Source: Vagococcus bubulae (GTDB taxonomy: Bacteria; Bacillota; Bacilli; Lactobacillales; Vagococcaceae). Taken from it: a stretch of DNA of 50,414 nucleotides. Shown piece by piece: positions 15,310 through 24,504 of the stretch. Under the pieces are notes generated by a model, which had not been told where the DNA came from, searched no databases, and saw nothing but the letters and a program-made list of their open reading frames with translations. Numbering within the stretch: position 1 is the stretch's first letter; each line of letters opens with the position of its first letter. Made by a program: the position numbers and the translations under genes. Location: positions 1 through 50,414 of the forward strand of contig NZ_NGJT01000017.1 of assembly GCF_003950315.1 (NCBI RefSeq), read 5' to 3'.

Positions 15310-17440
15310 CTTCCACTATTTGTTTTGATAGCCTCAATACGTCATTTATTTGCAATGAATCTAGTCTCATATCTTTTTCCTGTCCATAAACAATCTTTTC
15401 GTATTGTTTCGTAAACTCACTAAATGTGGTTCCTATCTCTATCATTGCAGAAGACACATCAGCTGAATATTGGCTTAAAGAGACGCTATCTTGACGTGTT
15501 AATAGCGTTTCTAGTTGTCTTAATAACAACGTATACACTTTTGTAAACGGCCAATGTAGTACGTGTATAACAAACCATAGACTAATAACATATCTATATT
15601 TTATTCCCACTATTAAGCAGACTACTGCAACAAGTCCTATGATGACTTTCATTATCCATGTCATCACACGTTGATTATCCTCGAAAAATTTCGATATTTT
15701 ACGCCAAATACTTTCTTTATTCTGTTTAGTATTCACTGTTAATGACTCAGTTGATGAGGTACTTGTTGATGGTTGCATATTATCCTTATTTTTCTCACTA
15801 GAAGATGGACTAGTTTCTGTTGTATTGTTTTCAGTCTCATTGTTTTGAGTTCCTGCAAAGCTAGGTGTTGGTTCAAATGGTACCCAACCACTTCCCTCAA
15901 AATAAACTTCTACCCAAGAATGGGCATCTGAATTTCGAATGTTATAAATCGTTTCATTTTGTGTTTTTTCTCTTATTTGACCTTGACTAAACCCTTTTGC
16001 CCAACGTGTTGGAATACCGATACTTCTTAGCATCACACTCATAGCGGTTGAAAAATTATCGCAATAGCCAACTTTTGATTCAAATAAAAAATATTCAACA
16101 TAATCTGAATTTTCAGGTGTATGCCTTGCAGCAGATTTTGAATAGTGATATTCTGTCGACATTTTTAGATAAGATTCGACTGCGTTAACTTTGTCATATA
16201 ATGTTTTCTTCCCTTTTGTTATTTCTAATGTTAAGTCTTGAATTTTTTGGGGAAAATTTTCTGGCAATTGAAGATATTGTTCATCTGGTACCACAATATC
16301 AGCTTGCTTTAACTGACTTTCATCATAATTTGGTGTAGCTATAATCATTGAGATATCTTGATAATCAGGTACCTTATTCATATTAACTCGCTGCGTTGTG
16401 TCATAATACTTAAATGTCACATTCCCTGGATTTTCAGGAATCTCAATTTTACCATACGATAACGGAAGATAGGTATTTCTATTATAAAAATGAAGGGTTA
16501 CTTCTTCTGGTGTGTTGTATTGACCAGTATAGCCTTCTGGTTCAATGGTAAGTGAGGTAGCCTCTTTATACGTTGGTATACCCGAATCAGTGTTTTCCCA
16601 CCCTTTTCCTGTGTAAGTCATCTTACTATCTACTCGCCAATATCTTGATGTTGCTTGCCTCACATCAAATACTAAACTATCATCATCCTTTATCGGTCCA
16701 CCTAACACACTATCGTCTTCACCAAAACCTGATGTGGCCATAAAGCGAAATTTTTGTGCGTTGATATACTCATATAACCCCTTCTTATCTAATTCTTTTC
16801 TTAAAGGTGCACTAGCACTAATTAATGTATTTTTAATCTCTGTTGACTGCATGTATAGACTAGAACCTGTTACTAAGCCAACTAAAGCTAGACTAATAAA
16901 AAAAGAGGGGGTTAACAATTTATCACTACTTATAATGACTCTTTCTAACAGATAAATACTCACAATGACTAGTATTGGCATTGTCACTGACATATCGTTA
17001 AATTCATTAAGTAACAATAAATAGCCCACAAAAAATAACATCTGTGGTGTAATCGTTTCGCTCGATATTTGCCACTCAACAATTAAAATACTTACTAACA
17101 AAATAATCGACATCATAACTAATGAATAATGTTCTGTACTTTGTGCCGTCGCAAATCCAGCCAAGCTACGAATCCAATCTGTTAAGAAAAAAGTAAAGGA
17201 ATAAACATAACCAGAAAATGATAGGCTATACAAACACATTAAATAAACTGGAACATAAAATAGCAATCGAATAATAAAGTAAGGAACCGCTCCTGCAACG
17301 ATTGATAAGCCACCAATAAACAACCAAATAGTTGTGGTATTTTCAACATCAAATACTAACGCTACCTGACTTAACGCTACAGAAAATGATATGATGGTAA
17401 GAATAGATAATAACCATTTTTCTTTTAATCGCTTAATCAT
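15290..17440 (-). CDS. Transglutaminase-like membrane protein (TgpA/DUF3488 type)
   Basis: A 716-residue protein. About seven hydrophobic segments lie in residues 1-200 (DUF3488-like). An extracytoplasmic transglutaminase domain follows at about 390-530, with the Cys of KVGYCDNFSTAMSVMLR and the His of NSDAHSWVEVYFEGSGWVPFEPTP. A Ser/Thr/Asn-rich linker, one more membrane helix (about 590-612) and a cytoplasmic tail (DUF4129-like) complete it. This is the standard partner of MoxR and DUF58 proteins. It overlaps the DUF58 gene by four bases, so it is last in a three-gene operon. Such operons are linked to envelope assembly; the substrate is not known. Its last eight bases overlap the end of the convergent AraC gene. 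Confidence 0.9.
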   Translation of the reverse strand: MIKRLKEKWLLSILTIISFSVALSQVALVFDVENTTTIWLFIGGLSIVAGAVPYFIIRLLFYVPVYLMCLYSLSFSGYVYSFTFFLTDWIRSLAGFATAQSTEHYSLVMMSIILLVSILIVEWQISSETITPQMLFFVGYLLLLNEFNDMSVTMPILVIVSIYLLERVIISSDKLLTPSFFISLALVGLVTGSSLYMQSTEIKNTLISASAPLRKELDKKGLYEYINAQKFRFMATSGFGEDDSVLGGPIKDDDSLVFDVRQATSRYWRVDSKMTYTGKGWENTDSGIPTYKEATSLTIEPEGYTGQYNTPEEVTLHFYNRNTYLPLSYGKIEIPENPGNVTFKYYDTTQRVNMNKVPDYQDISMIIATPNYDESQLKQADIVVPDEQYLQLPENFPQKIQDLTLEITKGKKTLYDKVNAVESYLKMSTEYHYSKSAARHTPENSDYVEYFLFESKVGYCDNFSTAMSVMLRSIGIPTRWAKGFSQGQIREKTQNETIYNIRNSDAHSWVEVYFEGSGWVPFEPTPSFAGTQNNETENNTTETSPSSSEKNKDNMQPSTSTSSTESLTVNTKQNKESIWRKISKFFEDNQRVMTWIMKVIIGLVAVVCLIVGIKYRYVISLWFVIHVLHWPFTKVYTLLLRQLETLLTRQDSVSLSQYSADVSSAMIEIGTTFSEFTKQYEKIVYGQEKDMRLDSLQINDVLRLSKQIVEEKRTPS

Positions 17441-18459
17441 TCTACCACCTCACTCTTCTTCAATTCTTCGTAAGTGATAACTTGAATGTCAACTTGCTCT
17501 ATATAAGCCTCAACTTCTTTTTGAATAGAGTTAGTCATTTCTGGTATAAATAATATCACGGATTGATTATCCTCTATTAAAATTGATGATAAATTTGTTG
17601 ACTCCTGCTTTTTCACCTCAGAAAAAGCCATTATATCTGTTATTTCTATACTGTTTTCATCATGATTAGCAAAATAAAATGACACTGGTTTATTTTCTAA
17701 TTCTTTATATAAACTGAAAAAAACATCTAACATTTTTTCAAAATAAAAACTTTGTTGTGGATAAAACACAAACACAGGTTGCTCTTGTTCTTCCTGCTTA
17801 AATTCTTTTACCATAATTTCTTGATGTTTTGTCGATAATTTCCAATCGACTTGTTTCATAGAATCGCCATATGTGTAAGGTCGATACCTTTTAATATCAT
17901 AAGAAACTTCCCCAATAGAAGTCTCTGTTTGTCTTTCTTCAATCAGAGACAATAGTGATGATGTATTGAGTAATTTTGGTAACACGGTCCAATCAATGGC
18001 TATCTTAGATATTTGTTGTTGGTAAAAAAAGTAAAAGAAATCACTTGATTCAACTAAAACATCTAGTGTCTCATACTTTCCTCTTTTATTTGCTTGCCAG
18101 TCAATCGTGATGACTTTTTTTTGCCCGGTATACCCATAAAGATAAGTCGTTAGTTCTAGATCTTCTATTGTAATCTTTAATACTGGAAAAAAAACAAATC
18201 CTGAAGTCTTATTTTGAATGGTCATCTCGGTACGAACGCTATCTTCTCTGTTGGCTAATAAATACGTCTCCAACGATATATTCAAACAAGATAGTTTCGC
18301 TAATTTTAAACTAATCAAAACACATAAAAATGTCACGAACATAAAACTAAGTAAAATCCATCCGATTGTCGTTAAGAAAATTAACGTGTATAGCAATATC
18401 ATTAAAAATAATAGGATATATTTTACTAGATTCAGTTTATTTTTCACCTTATCAGACAT
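17437..18459 (-). CDS. DUF58 domain-containing protein
   Basis: A 340-residue protein with two N-terminal membrane helices (about residues 14-50). A mainly beta domain follows, then the DUF58 core at about 185-230, with the signature YDIKRYRPYTYGDSMKQVDW followed by KLSTKHQEIMVKEFKQEEQE. DUF58 proteins are vWA-like and are the usual partners of MoxR ATPases. The gene lies between moxR (3-bp gap) and the transglutaminase gene (4-bp overlap). It presumably acts as the membrane-bound substrate or adaptor of the ATPase. No metal-site (MIDAS) motif is obvious. Confidence 0.9.
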   Translation of the reverse strand: MSDKVKNKLNLVKYILLFLMILLYTLIFLTTIGWILLSFMFVTFLCVLISLKLAKLSCLNISLETYLLANREDSVRTEMTIQNKTSGFVFFPVLKITIEDLELTTYLYGYTGQKKVITIDWQANKRGKYETLDVLVESSDFFYFFYQQQISKIAIDWTVLPKLLNTSSLLSLIEERQTETSIGEVSYDIKRYRPYTYGDSMKQVDWKLSTKHQEIMVKEFKQEEQEQPVFVFYPQQSFYFEKMLDVFFSLYKELENKPVSFYFANHDENSIEITDIMAFSEVKKQESTNLSSILIEDNQSVILFIPEMTNSIQKEVEAYIEQVDIQVITYEELKKSEVVE

Positions 18460-18462
18460 AAC

Positions 18463-19389
18463 TCACCTCTTAATTGGGATAGTTGTTTTGTCGACTATCT
18501 CCTGTAACATATCGAACTGACTTTCTGAATTCTTACGTTTAAATTTTAATCTGTGTGAAACAACATACGGAAAGACGTATTGGATATCATCTGGCAAAAC
18601 AAAATCACGTCCATTAATCAACGCATAAGCTTTTGCACAATGAATAAAATCCTGACTTCCTCTAGGACTAACACCTAATTCAATGGCTGGATGTTTTCTA
18701 GTTGCTTCAATTAGTTTTAAGGCATAAATCGCCAATGATTTGTTGACTTTAACCTGTCTTGCAGCTTGTTTTAATTGAAGAACATCTTCTAAATCAATGA
18801 CTGGCTGAACCTCAATTTCAGATCTATCTTCTCCAAGAAGTAGCGATAATTCATCTTCCAATGTAGGGTACCCCATACTTAGTTTCATCATAAATCGATC
18901 TAATTGTGCTTCTGGCAAATGATATGTTCCTTCTGAGTCAATAGGGTTTTGAGTTGCCAGTACAAAAAAGCAATCGGATAACTGATACGTCTTGTTATCT
19001 ATCGTCACCCTTTTTTCAGCCATTGCTTCTAATAGGGCGGCTTGGGTTTTCGCTGTAGTCCGATTGATTTCATCGACTAAACAAATCGTCGTAAAAATAG
19101 GGCCAGGATGAAACACAAATTGTTGATCCGCCATATCAAATATCGAAACGCCTAAGATATCACTCGGTAATAAATCTGGTGTGGCTTGAATTCTCGAAAA
19201 ATCTGTTTGAATGGTTTTAGCTAACGTTTTCACCAACATGGTTTTTCCTGTTCCTGGAACATCTTCAAATAAAGCGTGTCCTCCAGCTAAAAGACAGGTT
19301 AGCGTTAACTTAATTACCTCTTCTTTTCCTAAAACAACTTTTTCTACTTCATTAATCACTTGATTAATTTTTCTAATTGATTGCTCCAT
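18463..19389 (-). CDS. MoxR family AAA+ ATPase
   Basis: A 308-residue AAA+ ATPase of the MoxR group. Walker A is FEDVPGTGKTMLVKTLA (about residues 40-56), Walker B is CLVDEINRTTAKTQAALLEAM, and sensor 1 is FVLATQNPIDSEGTYHLPEAQLDRF. The C-terminal lid contains GVSPRGSQDFIHCAKAYALI, typical of the family. It is first in the operon with DUF58 and the transglutaminase-like protein. MoxR ATPases act as chaperones that mature or regulate partner proteins, often with vWA/DUF58 domains. The target is not known here. Confidence 0.94.
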   Translation of the reverse strand: MEQSIRKINQVINEVEKVVLGKEEVIKLTLTCLLAGGHALFEDVPGTGKTMLVKTLAKTIQTDFSRIQATPDLLPSDILGVSIFDMADQQFVFHPGPIFTTICLVDEINRTTAKTQAALLEAMAEKRVTIDNKTYQLSDCFFVLATQNPIDSEGTYHLPEAQLDRFMMKLSMGYPTLEDELSLLLGEDRSEIEVQPVIDLEDVLQLKQAARQVKVNKSLAIYALKLIEATRKHPAIELGVSPRGSQDFIHCAKAYALINGRDFVLPDDIQYVFPYVVSHRLKFKRKNSESQFDMLQEIVDKTTIPIKR

Positions 19390-19487
19390 TTTTCTATTCC
19401 CCTTTAGCCATTTATTATTAATATATCATATTTTATAAATAGTAAGTATTTTTTTACAAAGTCTACATAAAATTTATAGGAGGTAAA

Positions 19488-19513
19488 TAAAAAAGAGGTG
19501 ATTTAGTATCACC
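19488..19513 (-). terminator. Terminator of the threonine aldolase gene
   Basis: On the minus strand GGTGAT / ATCACC form a short stem followed by a T-rich run, about 13 bp after the stop at 19526. Confidence 0.7.
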
Positions 19514-19525
19514 CCATGCATTCAT

Positions 19526-20551
19526 TTATATGTACGTTATTAATTCATCTACATTTTTTTCTAAAGTACCCCAACTTGTCGCAAACCTAACAACCATATG
19601 ATTATCATCATATCTTTCCCACATAGCAAAAGAAACATGTTGTTTTAATTTCTCTACTTGTTCATTTGTCATAATGATAAACTGTTGATTAGTTGGAGAA
19701 TCAAAGAATAACTCATAGCCTTTATCTAAAAAGGCTTGTTTGATTTTTAAAGACATAGCGACAGCATGCCGACTTATATCAAAATACAAGTTATCCGTAA
19801 ATAACTCTAAAAACTGGACCCCTAATAATCTTCCTTTTGCAAGTAACGCACCATGTTGTTTAACGATAGAAACAAAATGCTTTGGTTCATTATTTTTGGT
19901 AAACACAACTGCTTCCCCACATAATGCACCAATTTTTGTTCCACCTATATAAAATACATCAGAAAAACGAGCAATGTCTTGAATTGTCACCTCTGACTCT
20001 TCGCTCACTAGTCCGTAGCCTAAACGAGCACCGTCAATAAATAGTGGCAACCCATTTTCTTGGCAAACATTAGATAAAGCTTCTAATTCATCATAAGTAT
20101 AAAGCGTCCCATACTCTGTTGGATAAGAAATATATACCATACCAGGTGAGACCATGTGTTCTTTTGTTTCATCTGCATTAAATAAATCAAGATACTCTTT
20201 AACAGAAGTTGCTGTAATCTTTCCATTAATTGATGGCAGGGTTAGTACTTTGTGACCACTATACTCAATCGCCCCAGCTTCTCTTACATTAATATGACCT
20301 GTTTCAGGTGCTAGAACCCCTTCAAATTTATCTAGTAACGCATCAATCACGATTTGATTAGTCTGTGTTCCACCAACTAAAAAACGAACGGAGGCATTCT
20401 GACACTCTATCAGTTCTTTAATATTTTCAATCGCCTGTTTTGTGAAGGAGTCTGAGCCATAACCGTATTCCTGTTCCATATTTGTTTCCATTAGTCGTTG
20501 CAACACTTTTTCGTGAGCTCCCTCAAGATAATCATTAGCAAATGATATCAT
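19526..20551 (-). CDS. Low-specificity L-threonine aldolase-like PLP enzyme
   Basis: A 341-residue fold-type I PLP enzyme of the threonine aldolase/beta-eliminating lyase group. The cofactor lysine lies in DVFYIGGTKIGALCGEAVVF (about residue 206). Upstream are VRFLVGGTQTNQIVIDALL (phosphate-binding region), APETGHINVREAGAIEYSGHK and LPLFIDGARLGYGL with the PLP-ring Asp and Arg. It should cleave threonine or allo-threonine to glycine and acetaldehyde. It is a single-gene unit with its own terminator. The start is ATG at 20551 with GGAGGT upstream. The exact stereo-preference cannot be read from sequence. Confidence 0.88.
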   Translation of the reverse strand: MISFANDYLEGAHEKVLQRLMETNMEQEYGYGSDSFTKQAIENIKELIECQNASVRFLVGGTQTNQIVIDALLDKFEGVLAPETGHINVREAGAIEYSGHKVLTLPSINGKITATSVKEYLDLFNADETKEHMVSPGMVYISYPTEYGTLYTYDELEALSNVCQENGLPLFIDGARLGYGLVSEESEVTIQDIARFSDVFYIGGTKIGALCGEAVVFTKNNEPKHFVSIVKQHGALLAKGRLLGVQFLELFTDNLYFDISRHAVAMSLKIKQAFLDKGYELFFDSPTNQQFIIMTNEQVEKLKQHVSFAMWERYDDNHMVVRFATSWGTLEKNVDELITYI

Positions 20552-20947
20552 TCAAATACCTCCATTCATTTTTTATCAAACTTTTTCATTTTGTAATATT
20601 TACAATATACGGATTTTTTTGTTTATTTTTTGTAAAAAATATTCTTTTTAATATTTTTATGTATTAAAAACAAACTTGTATAAAAACCTCATTAAATATT
20701 AATAGTATCTTAATTTATTTACCACATTAAGTCAAATGATTTTCAAAAATAATTCTGAAAAATTGAAGAAAACAACTAAATATCACTACATTATACTAAC
20801 TTTTTTTATAAAAAATTCTATTTTTTTAATTTTAATCAACTATTTTATATTTACATCATTAAAAATATGTGTTAAATAAGTAATAGTTCATTATATGTTT
20901 ATTATCACGTTATATAATATAATGATACAATGGAGGAGTTAGTAAAA
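20552..20947. other. AT-rich intergenic region
   Basis: About 395 bp between the divergent threonine aldolase and ECF genes, extremely AT-rich. Two overlapping TATAAT hexamers (20913-20923) are the likely -10 region for the ECF gene; the -35 box is unclear. I see no hairpin that looks like a riboswitch and no open frame worth calling. Confidence 0.5.
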
Positions 20948-21520
20948 ATGATTAACACAAAACGTTCAACAAAAAAATTAGCCTATTTAGCTGTAGCTAT
21001 TGCAACAAACACCTTATTAGGTTCCATCATCACCTTTTCAGGGGTGCCTTTTTTATTTCTTGATTCTATTGGCACCATTTTTATTTCATCACATTTTAAA
21101 CTAAAATACGGGCTTCTAACGGCTGTTGGAACACACTTCTTATTGTCAGTTATCCATGGCCCACTTGCCCTACCTTTTATGCTAGTTAGTTTATCTATTG
21201 CAGTGGTGTCACATTTTTTTAAATCATTTATGCATTCTTATAAAAAAGCGATTTTGGCAGGTATCTTCATAGCAGTGGTTGGGGCATTATTTAGCACTCC
21301 TGTTCGAATTATTTTATATGGTGGATTTAAAGGCGTGCAGAAATCTGTTAGTGATTTATTCTTTATCTTACTAAATCACTCTGGTTTTACTTATTTTACA
21401 TCTGTCTATTTCAGTACTTTTATTGATTTAGTTGGTGATAAAGTCATCTCTTGCTTACTCATTACTTATCTAACAAATTTAGCACCTTTTAAAAAATACC
21501 TAAGAAAACTTAAATGGTAG
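20948..21520 (+). CDS. ECF transporter S-component-like membrane protein
   Basis: A 190-residue membrane protein with about five or six helices. It has the pattern of substrate-binding (S) components of ECF transporters: a basic N terminus (INTKRSTKKLAYLAVAIATNTLLG), FLDSIGTIFISSHFKLKYGLLTAVGTHFLLSV (helices 2-3), and a C-terminal helix before a basic tail (KKYLRKLKW). The start at 20948 is chosen because GGAGG lies 13 bases upstream (20932); an ATG at 20930 lies on that site. The ECF ATPases and T-component are not in the window, so it would use the shared energising module. It is 10 bp from a WYL regulator gene. The substrate is unknown. Confidence 0.72.
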   Translation: MINTKRSTKKLAYLAVAIATNTLLGSIITFSGVPFLFLDSIGTIFISSHFKLKYGLLTAVGTHFLLSVIHGPLALPFMLVSLSIAVVSHFFKSFMHSYKKAILAGIFIAVVGALFSTPVRIILYGGFKGVQKSVSDLFFILLNHSGFTYFTSVYFSTFIDLVGDKVISCLLITYLTNLAPFKKYLRKLKW

Positions 21521-21530
21521 GGAGGTTTTT

Positions 21531-22559
21531 ATGTCTAGTCAGGAAAGAATCTTAATTATATTTATTCGATTGCTTCAAGGAAACAAGTTATCAAAAATAG
21601 ATTTAATGGAAGAATTTCATAAAAATGGCAGTACGATTCAGCGAGATATAGCTATTATCGATGAGTTACTTCATAAACTAAACTCGAGTTTACCAGCTTC
21701 AAAGTTCTCTCCTTTTAAAAACCTTGGGGAATTAGATCGTTCTCATAGAGGGTATTATCAACTCACTGATTTTAGTCAATCATCATATATGGATGACTAT
21801 GAACTATTTATGATTTTTAAAGTTCTATTTGCAAGTAGAGGGTTTCATGAAAATGAGTTGAAAACGATATATTACAAATTATTTGCAAATGTATCGAATC
21901 AATATACAATGGATAGATTATTATCTAATGAACGATTTTATTATGAAGGTGTTCCTAAACAAGACCTCTACCCTACTATCAAATTATTGTTAAATGCTAT
22001 GTTAAATCAACAAAAAGTTGAATTTTCTTATACTAAAAATGGTGAGACAAAAATTTTTAAACGTGTCCCAATGGATATTTATTTTTCTGATTTGTATTTT
22101 TTTATGATTTCTGCTAAACACACAACTAAAGATGATACCGATTTTGATGCCCTTAATAAATTTAGAATCAATAATATGACTCACATTACGATTTTAAACG
22201 AACACGAATCTGTCGAATATGCGAATCGATTTCAAGGTGGTGTTTTAAGAAATCAGACGGCTTTACCTTTTTTTGGCGAGCCAATAACATTGGTTATTGA
22301 TTTTTTTTACGAACCGGCTTATGTCCTAGATAGGTTTCCAAATTCCGTCATAAAAAGAGTTAATAGTGACGGTAGCCACCGTATTGAAATTCCTGCTAAT
22401 AATGGCTACGGAGTTAAGATGTGGTTGTTAGAACAAGGGGCTCACGTCAAAGTCATTTCACCAAAATATATACAAAATTATCTAATTGATAACATGAAGA
22501 AAACGCTCTCCTACTATGATATTTCAATTAATGAAGAAAAGCCAAATCTATCCCAGTGA
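21531..22559 (+). CDS. WYL-domain transcriptional regulator
   Basis: A 342-residue regulator. The N-terminal HTH of the DeoR/HTH_11 kind is residues 1-60 (LLQGNKLSKIDLMEEFHKNGSTIQRDI). A helical linker follows, then a WYL domain at about 150-230 (EFSYTKNGETKIFKRVPMDIYFSDLYFFMI) and a C-terminal extension at about 240-325. WYL regulators respond to nucleotides, DNA or small ligands. The strict W-Y-L triplet is degenerate here. It lies 10 bp behind the ECF S-component gene with GGGAGG before the ATG, so the two are one operon and the regulator probably senses the vitamin or other substrate that is taken up. That link is an inference. Confidence 0.82.
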   Translation: MSSQERILIIFIRLLQGNKLSKIDLMEEFHKNGSTIQRDIAIIDELLHKLNSSLPASKFSPFKNLGELDRSHRGYYQLTDFSQSSYMDDYELFMIFKVLFASRGFHENELKTIYYKLFANVSNQYTMDRLLSNERFYYEGVPKQDLYPTIKLLLNAMLNQQKVEFSYTKNGETKIFKRVPMDIYFSDLYFFMISAKHTTKDDTDFDALNKFRINNMTHITILNEHESVEYANRFQGGVLRNQTALPFFGEPITLVIDFFYEPAYVLDRFPNSVIKRVNSDGSHRIEIPANNGYGVKMWLLEQGAHVKVISPKYIQNYLIDNMKKTLSYYDISINEEKPNLSQ

Positions 22560-22578
22560 TAGGTTGGGCTTTTCTTTG
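22536..22578 (+). terminator. Terminator of the ECF-WYL operon
   Basis: GAAAAGCC ... GGGCTTTTC with an inner stem (ATCTAT / ATAGGT region), overlapping the WYL stop and followed by TTTG. It lies between convergent units (folP ends at 22590). Confidence 0.7.
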
Positions 22579-22589
22579 TTAATTCTTTG

Positions 22590-23369
22590 TTAATTCATTT
22601 TTAACTTGTTCCAAACAGCTAACGTATCGCTCATCCCTTTGACATTGTGGACTCTAACCATCTCTACTCCTTTTTCCAGTGAATAAAGTGAGGCTGCTAC
22701 TGATCCAAAATCTCGTTCTTTTGGTTTATCTTCATTAATTAAATGAGCTATCGTTCGTTTTCTTGATACACCATAAAGTAGTGGATAATCTTCATAACGG
22801 CATTTTTCTGGAAAAGATAAAATCAACTCATTGTCTTCCATGGATTTATGGAAGCCAATCCCTGGATCAAAACAGATGTTTTCTTTCGAAATATTATGTG
22901 CTTGACATAAAGCAATTTTCTCTTGATAAAATTGTGCCAAATCATCAAAAATAGAAACACCTTCTTGTCTAGGACGTGAGTGCATTATAATAATTGGTGC
23001 TTGATATTTAGCTACGACTTCTACCATTCCTGATACATCCATCCCCTTTACATCATTTACAATGTCTGCACCTGCCTCTAACGCCGCTTTAGCTACTTCT
23101 GGGAAATAGGTATCAATTGAGATGGGAATGTCACTAAACGCTCGGATTGCCTGAATAACAGGTACAACACGTTTCATCTCTTCATCAAAACTTATTTCAA
23201 CATATCCTGGGCGAGTGGATTGTCCTCCAATGTCAATAATATCAACACCATCTTCAATCATCTCTTTGGCATGTTTCACAGCTATTTCAACATCTGTATA
23301 ATCGCCACCATCAGAAAAAGAATCTGGTGTGACATTTAATATTCCCATAATCGGTTTATCATAAAACAT
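22590..23369 (-). CDS. folP: Dihydropteroate synthase FolP
   Basis: A 259-residue TIM-barrel enzyme. Motif 1 is MGILNVTPDSFSDGGDY and motif 2 is IDIGGQSTRPGYVEI. ISIDTYFPEVAKAALEAGADIVNDVKG and VSRKRTIAHLI are the other pterin/pABA-site segments. It condenses 6-hydroxymethyl-dihydropterin diphosphate with p-aminobenzoate to dihydropteroate, the sulfonamide target step. Last gene of the folate operon, one base behind the rdgB/folQ-like gene. The family length is normal. Confidence 0.96.
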   Translation of the reverse strand: MFYDKPIMGILNVTPDSFSDGGDYTDVEIAVKHAKEMIEDGVDIIDIGGQSTRPGYVEISFDEEMKRVVPVIQAIRAFSDIPISIDTYFPEVAKAALEAGADIVNDVKGMDVSGMVEVVAKYQAPIIIMHSRPRQEGVSIFDDLAQFYQEKIALCQAHNISKENICFDPGIGFHKSMEDNELILSFPEKCRYEDYPLLYGVSRKRTIAHLINEDKPKERDFGSVAASLYSLEKGVEMVRVHNVKGMSDTLAVWNKLKMN

Positions 23370-23370
23370 G

Positions 23371-23937
23371 TTAACGCCTCCGTAATAATTCTTTAAACGC
23401 TTGATTTCTTGGACTTAATTCATCACGTTGCTCATCACTAAGTAATGACATAGTCTGAGTATAGCCTGTTGGGATTAAAATCGAATCAAATCCATAACCG
23501 CCACCCTCACAAATGGACTCTGATACAAATCCTGATAATGCTTTTTCGACAATCACTGGTTTATCCTCAAGGTTATATAAAACTAAGCAAGCATGAAGCT
23601 TAAATCGTCTATCTGCCTGGTTGGCTAATAAGGTTAGTAATTGCTCGTTCATTTGTCTATCGGTTAATTCTTTTTGAAAAAAACGAGAAGTGTGAATACC
23701 TAGCTTATTCGGAAAAGCAAATAATTCTAACCCTCCGTCATCTCCAATCACAGGTTTTCTTAAAATAGTTGCCACTTCTCTTGCTTTTATTAAGGCATTC
23801 TCTTGATAGGTATTTCCTGTTTCGTTAATGCTAATTGGTTCACGAAAATTTGTATAAGAGCAAATCACTTCATTTGGAAAAGCAACTTGCAATTCATGTA
23901 TTTTTTGTTTATTGTTGCTTGCGACTATTAAATCCAT
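23371..23937 (-). CDS. RdgB/HAM1-family nucleotide pyrophosphatase, candidate FolQ
   Basis: A 188-residue protein of the ITPase/RdgB family. It has IVASNNKQKIHELQ at the N terminus, ETGNTYQENALIKA, the acidic GDDGGLEL segment and GGYGFDSILIPTGY. The canonical C-terminal SHR motif is SPRNQA here, so the His is replaced by Pro. Placement inside the folate operon, between folE and folP, matches lactic acid bacteria in which an Xtp/RdgB-like protein is proposed to act as dihydroneopterin-triphosphate pyrophosphohydrolase (FolQ). It is therefore either a house-cleaning dITP/XTP pyrophosphatase or the missing pterin step; the context favours the second. Confidence 0.8.
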   Translation of the reverse strand: MDLIVASNNKQKIHELQVAFPNEVICSYTNFREPISINETGNTYQENALIKAREVATILRKPVIGDDGGLELFAFPNKLGIHTSRFFQKELTDRQMNEQLLTLLANQADRRFKLHACLVLYNLEDKPVIVEKALSGFVSESICEGGGYGFDSILIPTGYTQTMSLLSDEQRDELSPRNQAFKELLRRR

Positions 23938-23939
23938 GG

Positions 23940-24503
23940 TTAATCCAAAGCTCTTAAAAAGTCATTTTTTACGTCTTTATCTTCTTTAAATACTCCTTGA
24001 TAATGAAATGTCTTCGTTACACTGCCTCTTGCCTTCACTCCACGCATCGCCATACACATATGCTCAGCTTCAATTGATACAGCGACCCCTTTGGTTTTAA
24101 CTTTTTCATTAATTAAATTCGCAATTTGAATCGTTAAATCTTCTTGAACATTTGGTCGTTTCGCACAAAAATCCACCATTCGAGCCACTTTACTTAAACC
24201 TAATACTTTATTATCACTTGGAATATAAGCCACATGCGCTTTCCCAAAAAATGGCAGTAAATGATGCTCGCACATAGAATAAAATTCAATATCTTTTACT
24301 AGTACCATGTCATCTTCATTCAAACTTGGAAAGACTTTGTAATTAGTAAATTCCTTTTCTCGTACGGAAGAAAAGACTTCTGCATACATTTTCGCCACAC
24401 GTTTTGGTGTTTCTTTCAATCCATCTCGGTCAATATCTTCCCCAATAGCTGTTAGTATTGTTTTTACGGCTTCTTCAATTTGTAATTGCTTATCTTGTTC
24501 CAT
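23940..24503 (-). CDS. folE: GTP cyclohydrolase I FolE
   Basis: A 187-residue enzyme. It matches FolE along its length: [35 protein letters not shown] at the N terminus, [20 protein letters not shown] (zinc Cys-His-His ligands), [22 protein letters not shown], and [20 protein letters not shown] with the second zinc Cys. It converts GTP to dihydroneopterin triphosphate, the first pterin step. The start at 24503 lies one base after the folK stop and gives the usual ~190-residue length. Upstream in-frame ATGs (24521, 24557) would overlap folK and are rejected. Confidence 0.96.
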   Translation of the reverse strand: MEQDKQLQIEEAVKTILTAIGEDIDRDGLKETPKRVAKMYAEVFSSVREKEFTNYKVFPSLNEDDMVLVKDIEFYSMCEHHLLPFFGKAHVAYIPSDNKVLGLSKVARMVDFCAKRPNVQEDLTIQIANLINEKVKTKGVAVSIEAEHMCMAMRGVKARGSVTKTFHYQGVFKEDKDVKNDFLRALD

Positions 24504-24504
24504 C

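Noticed and set aside
20552-20947. Riboswitch upstream of the ECF gene
   Set aside because: No stable stem-loop array or known conserved core was visible.
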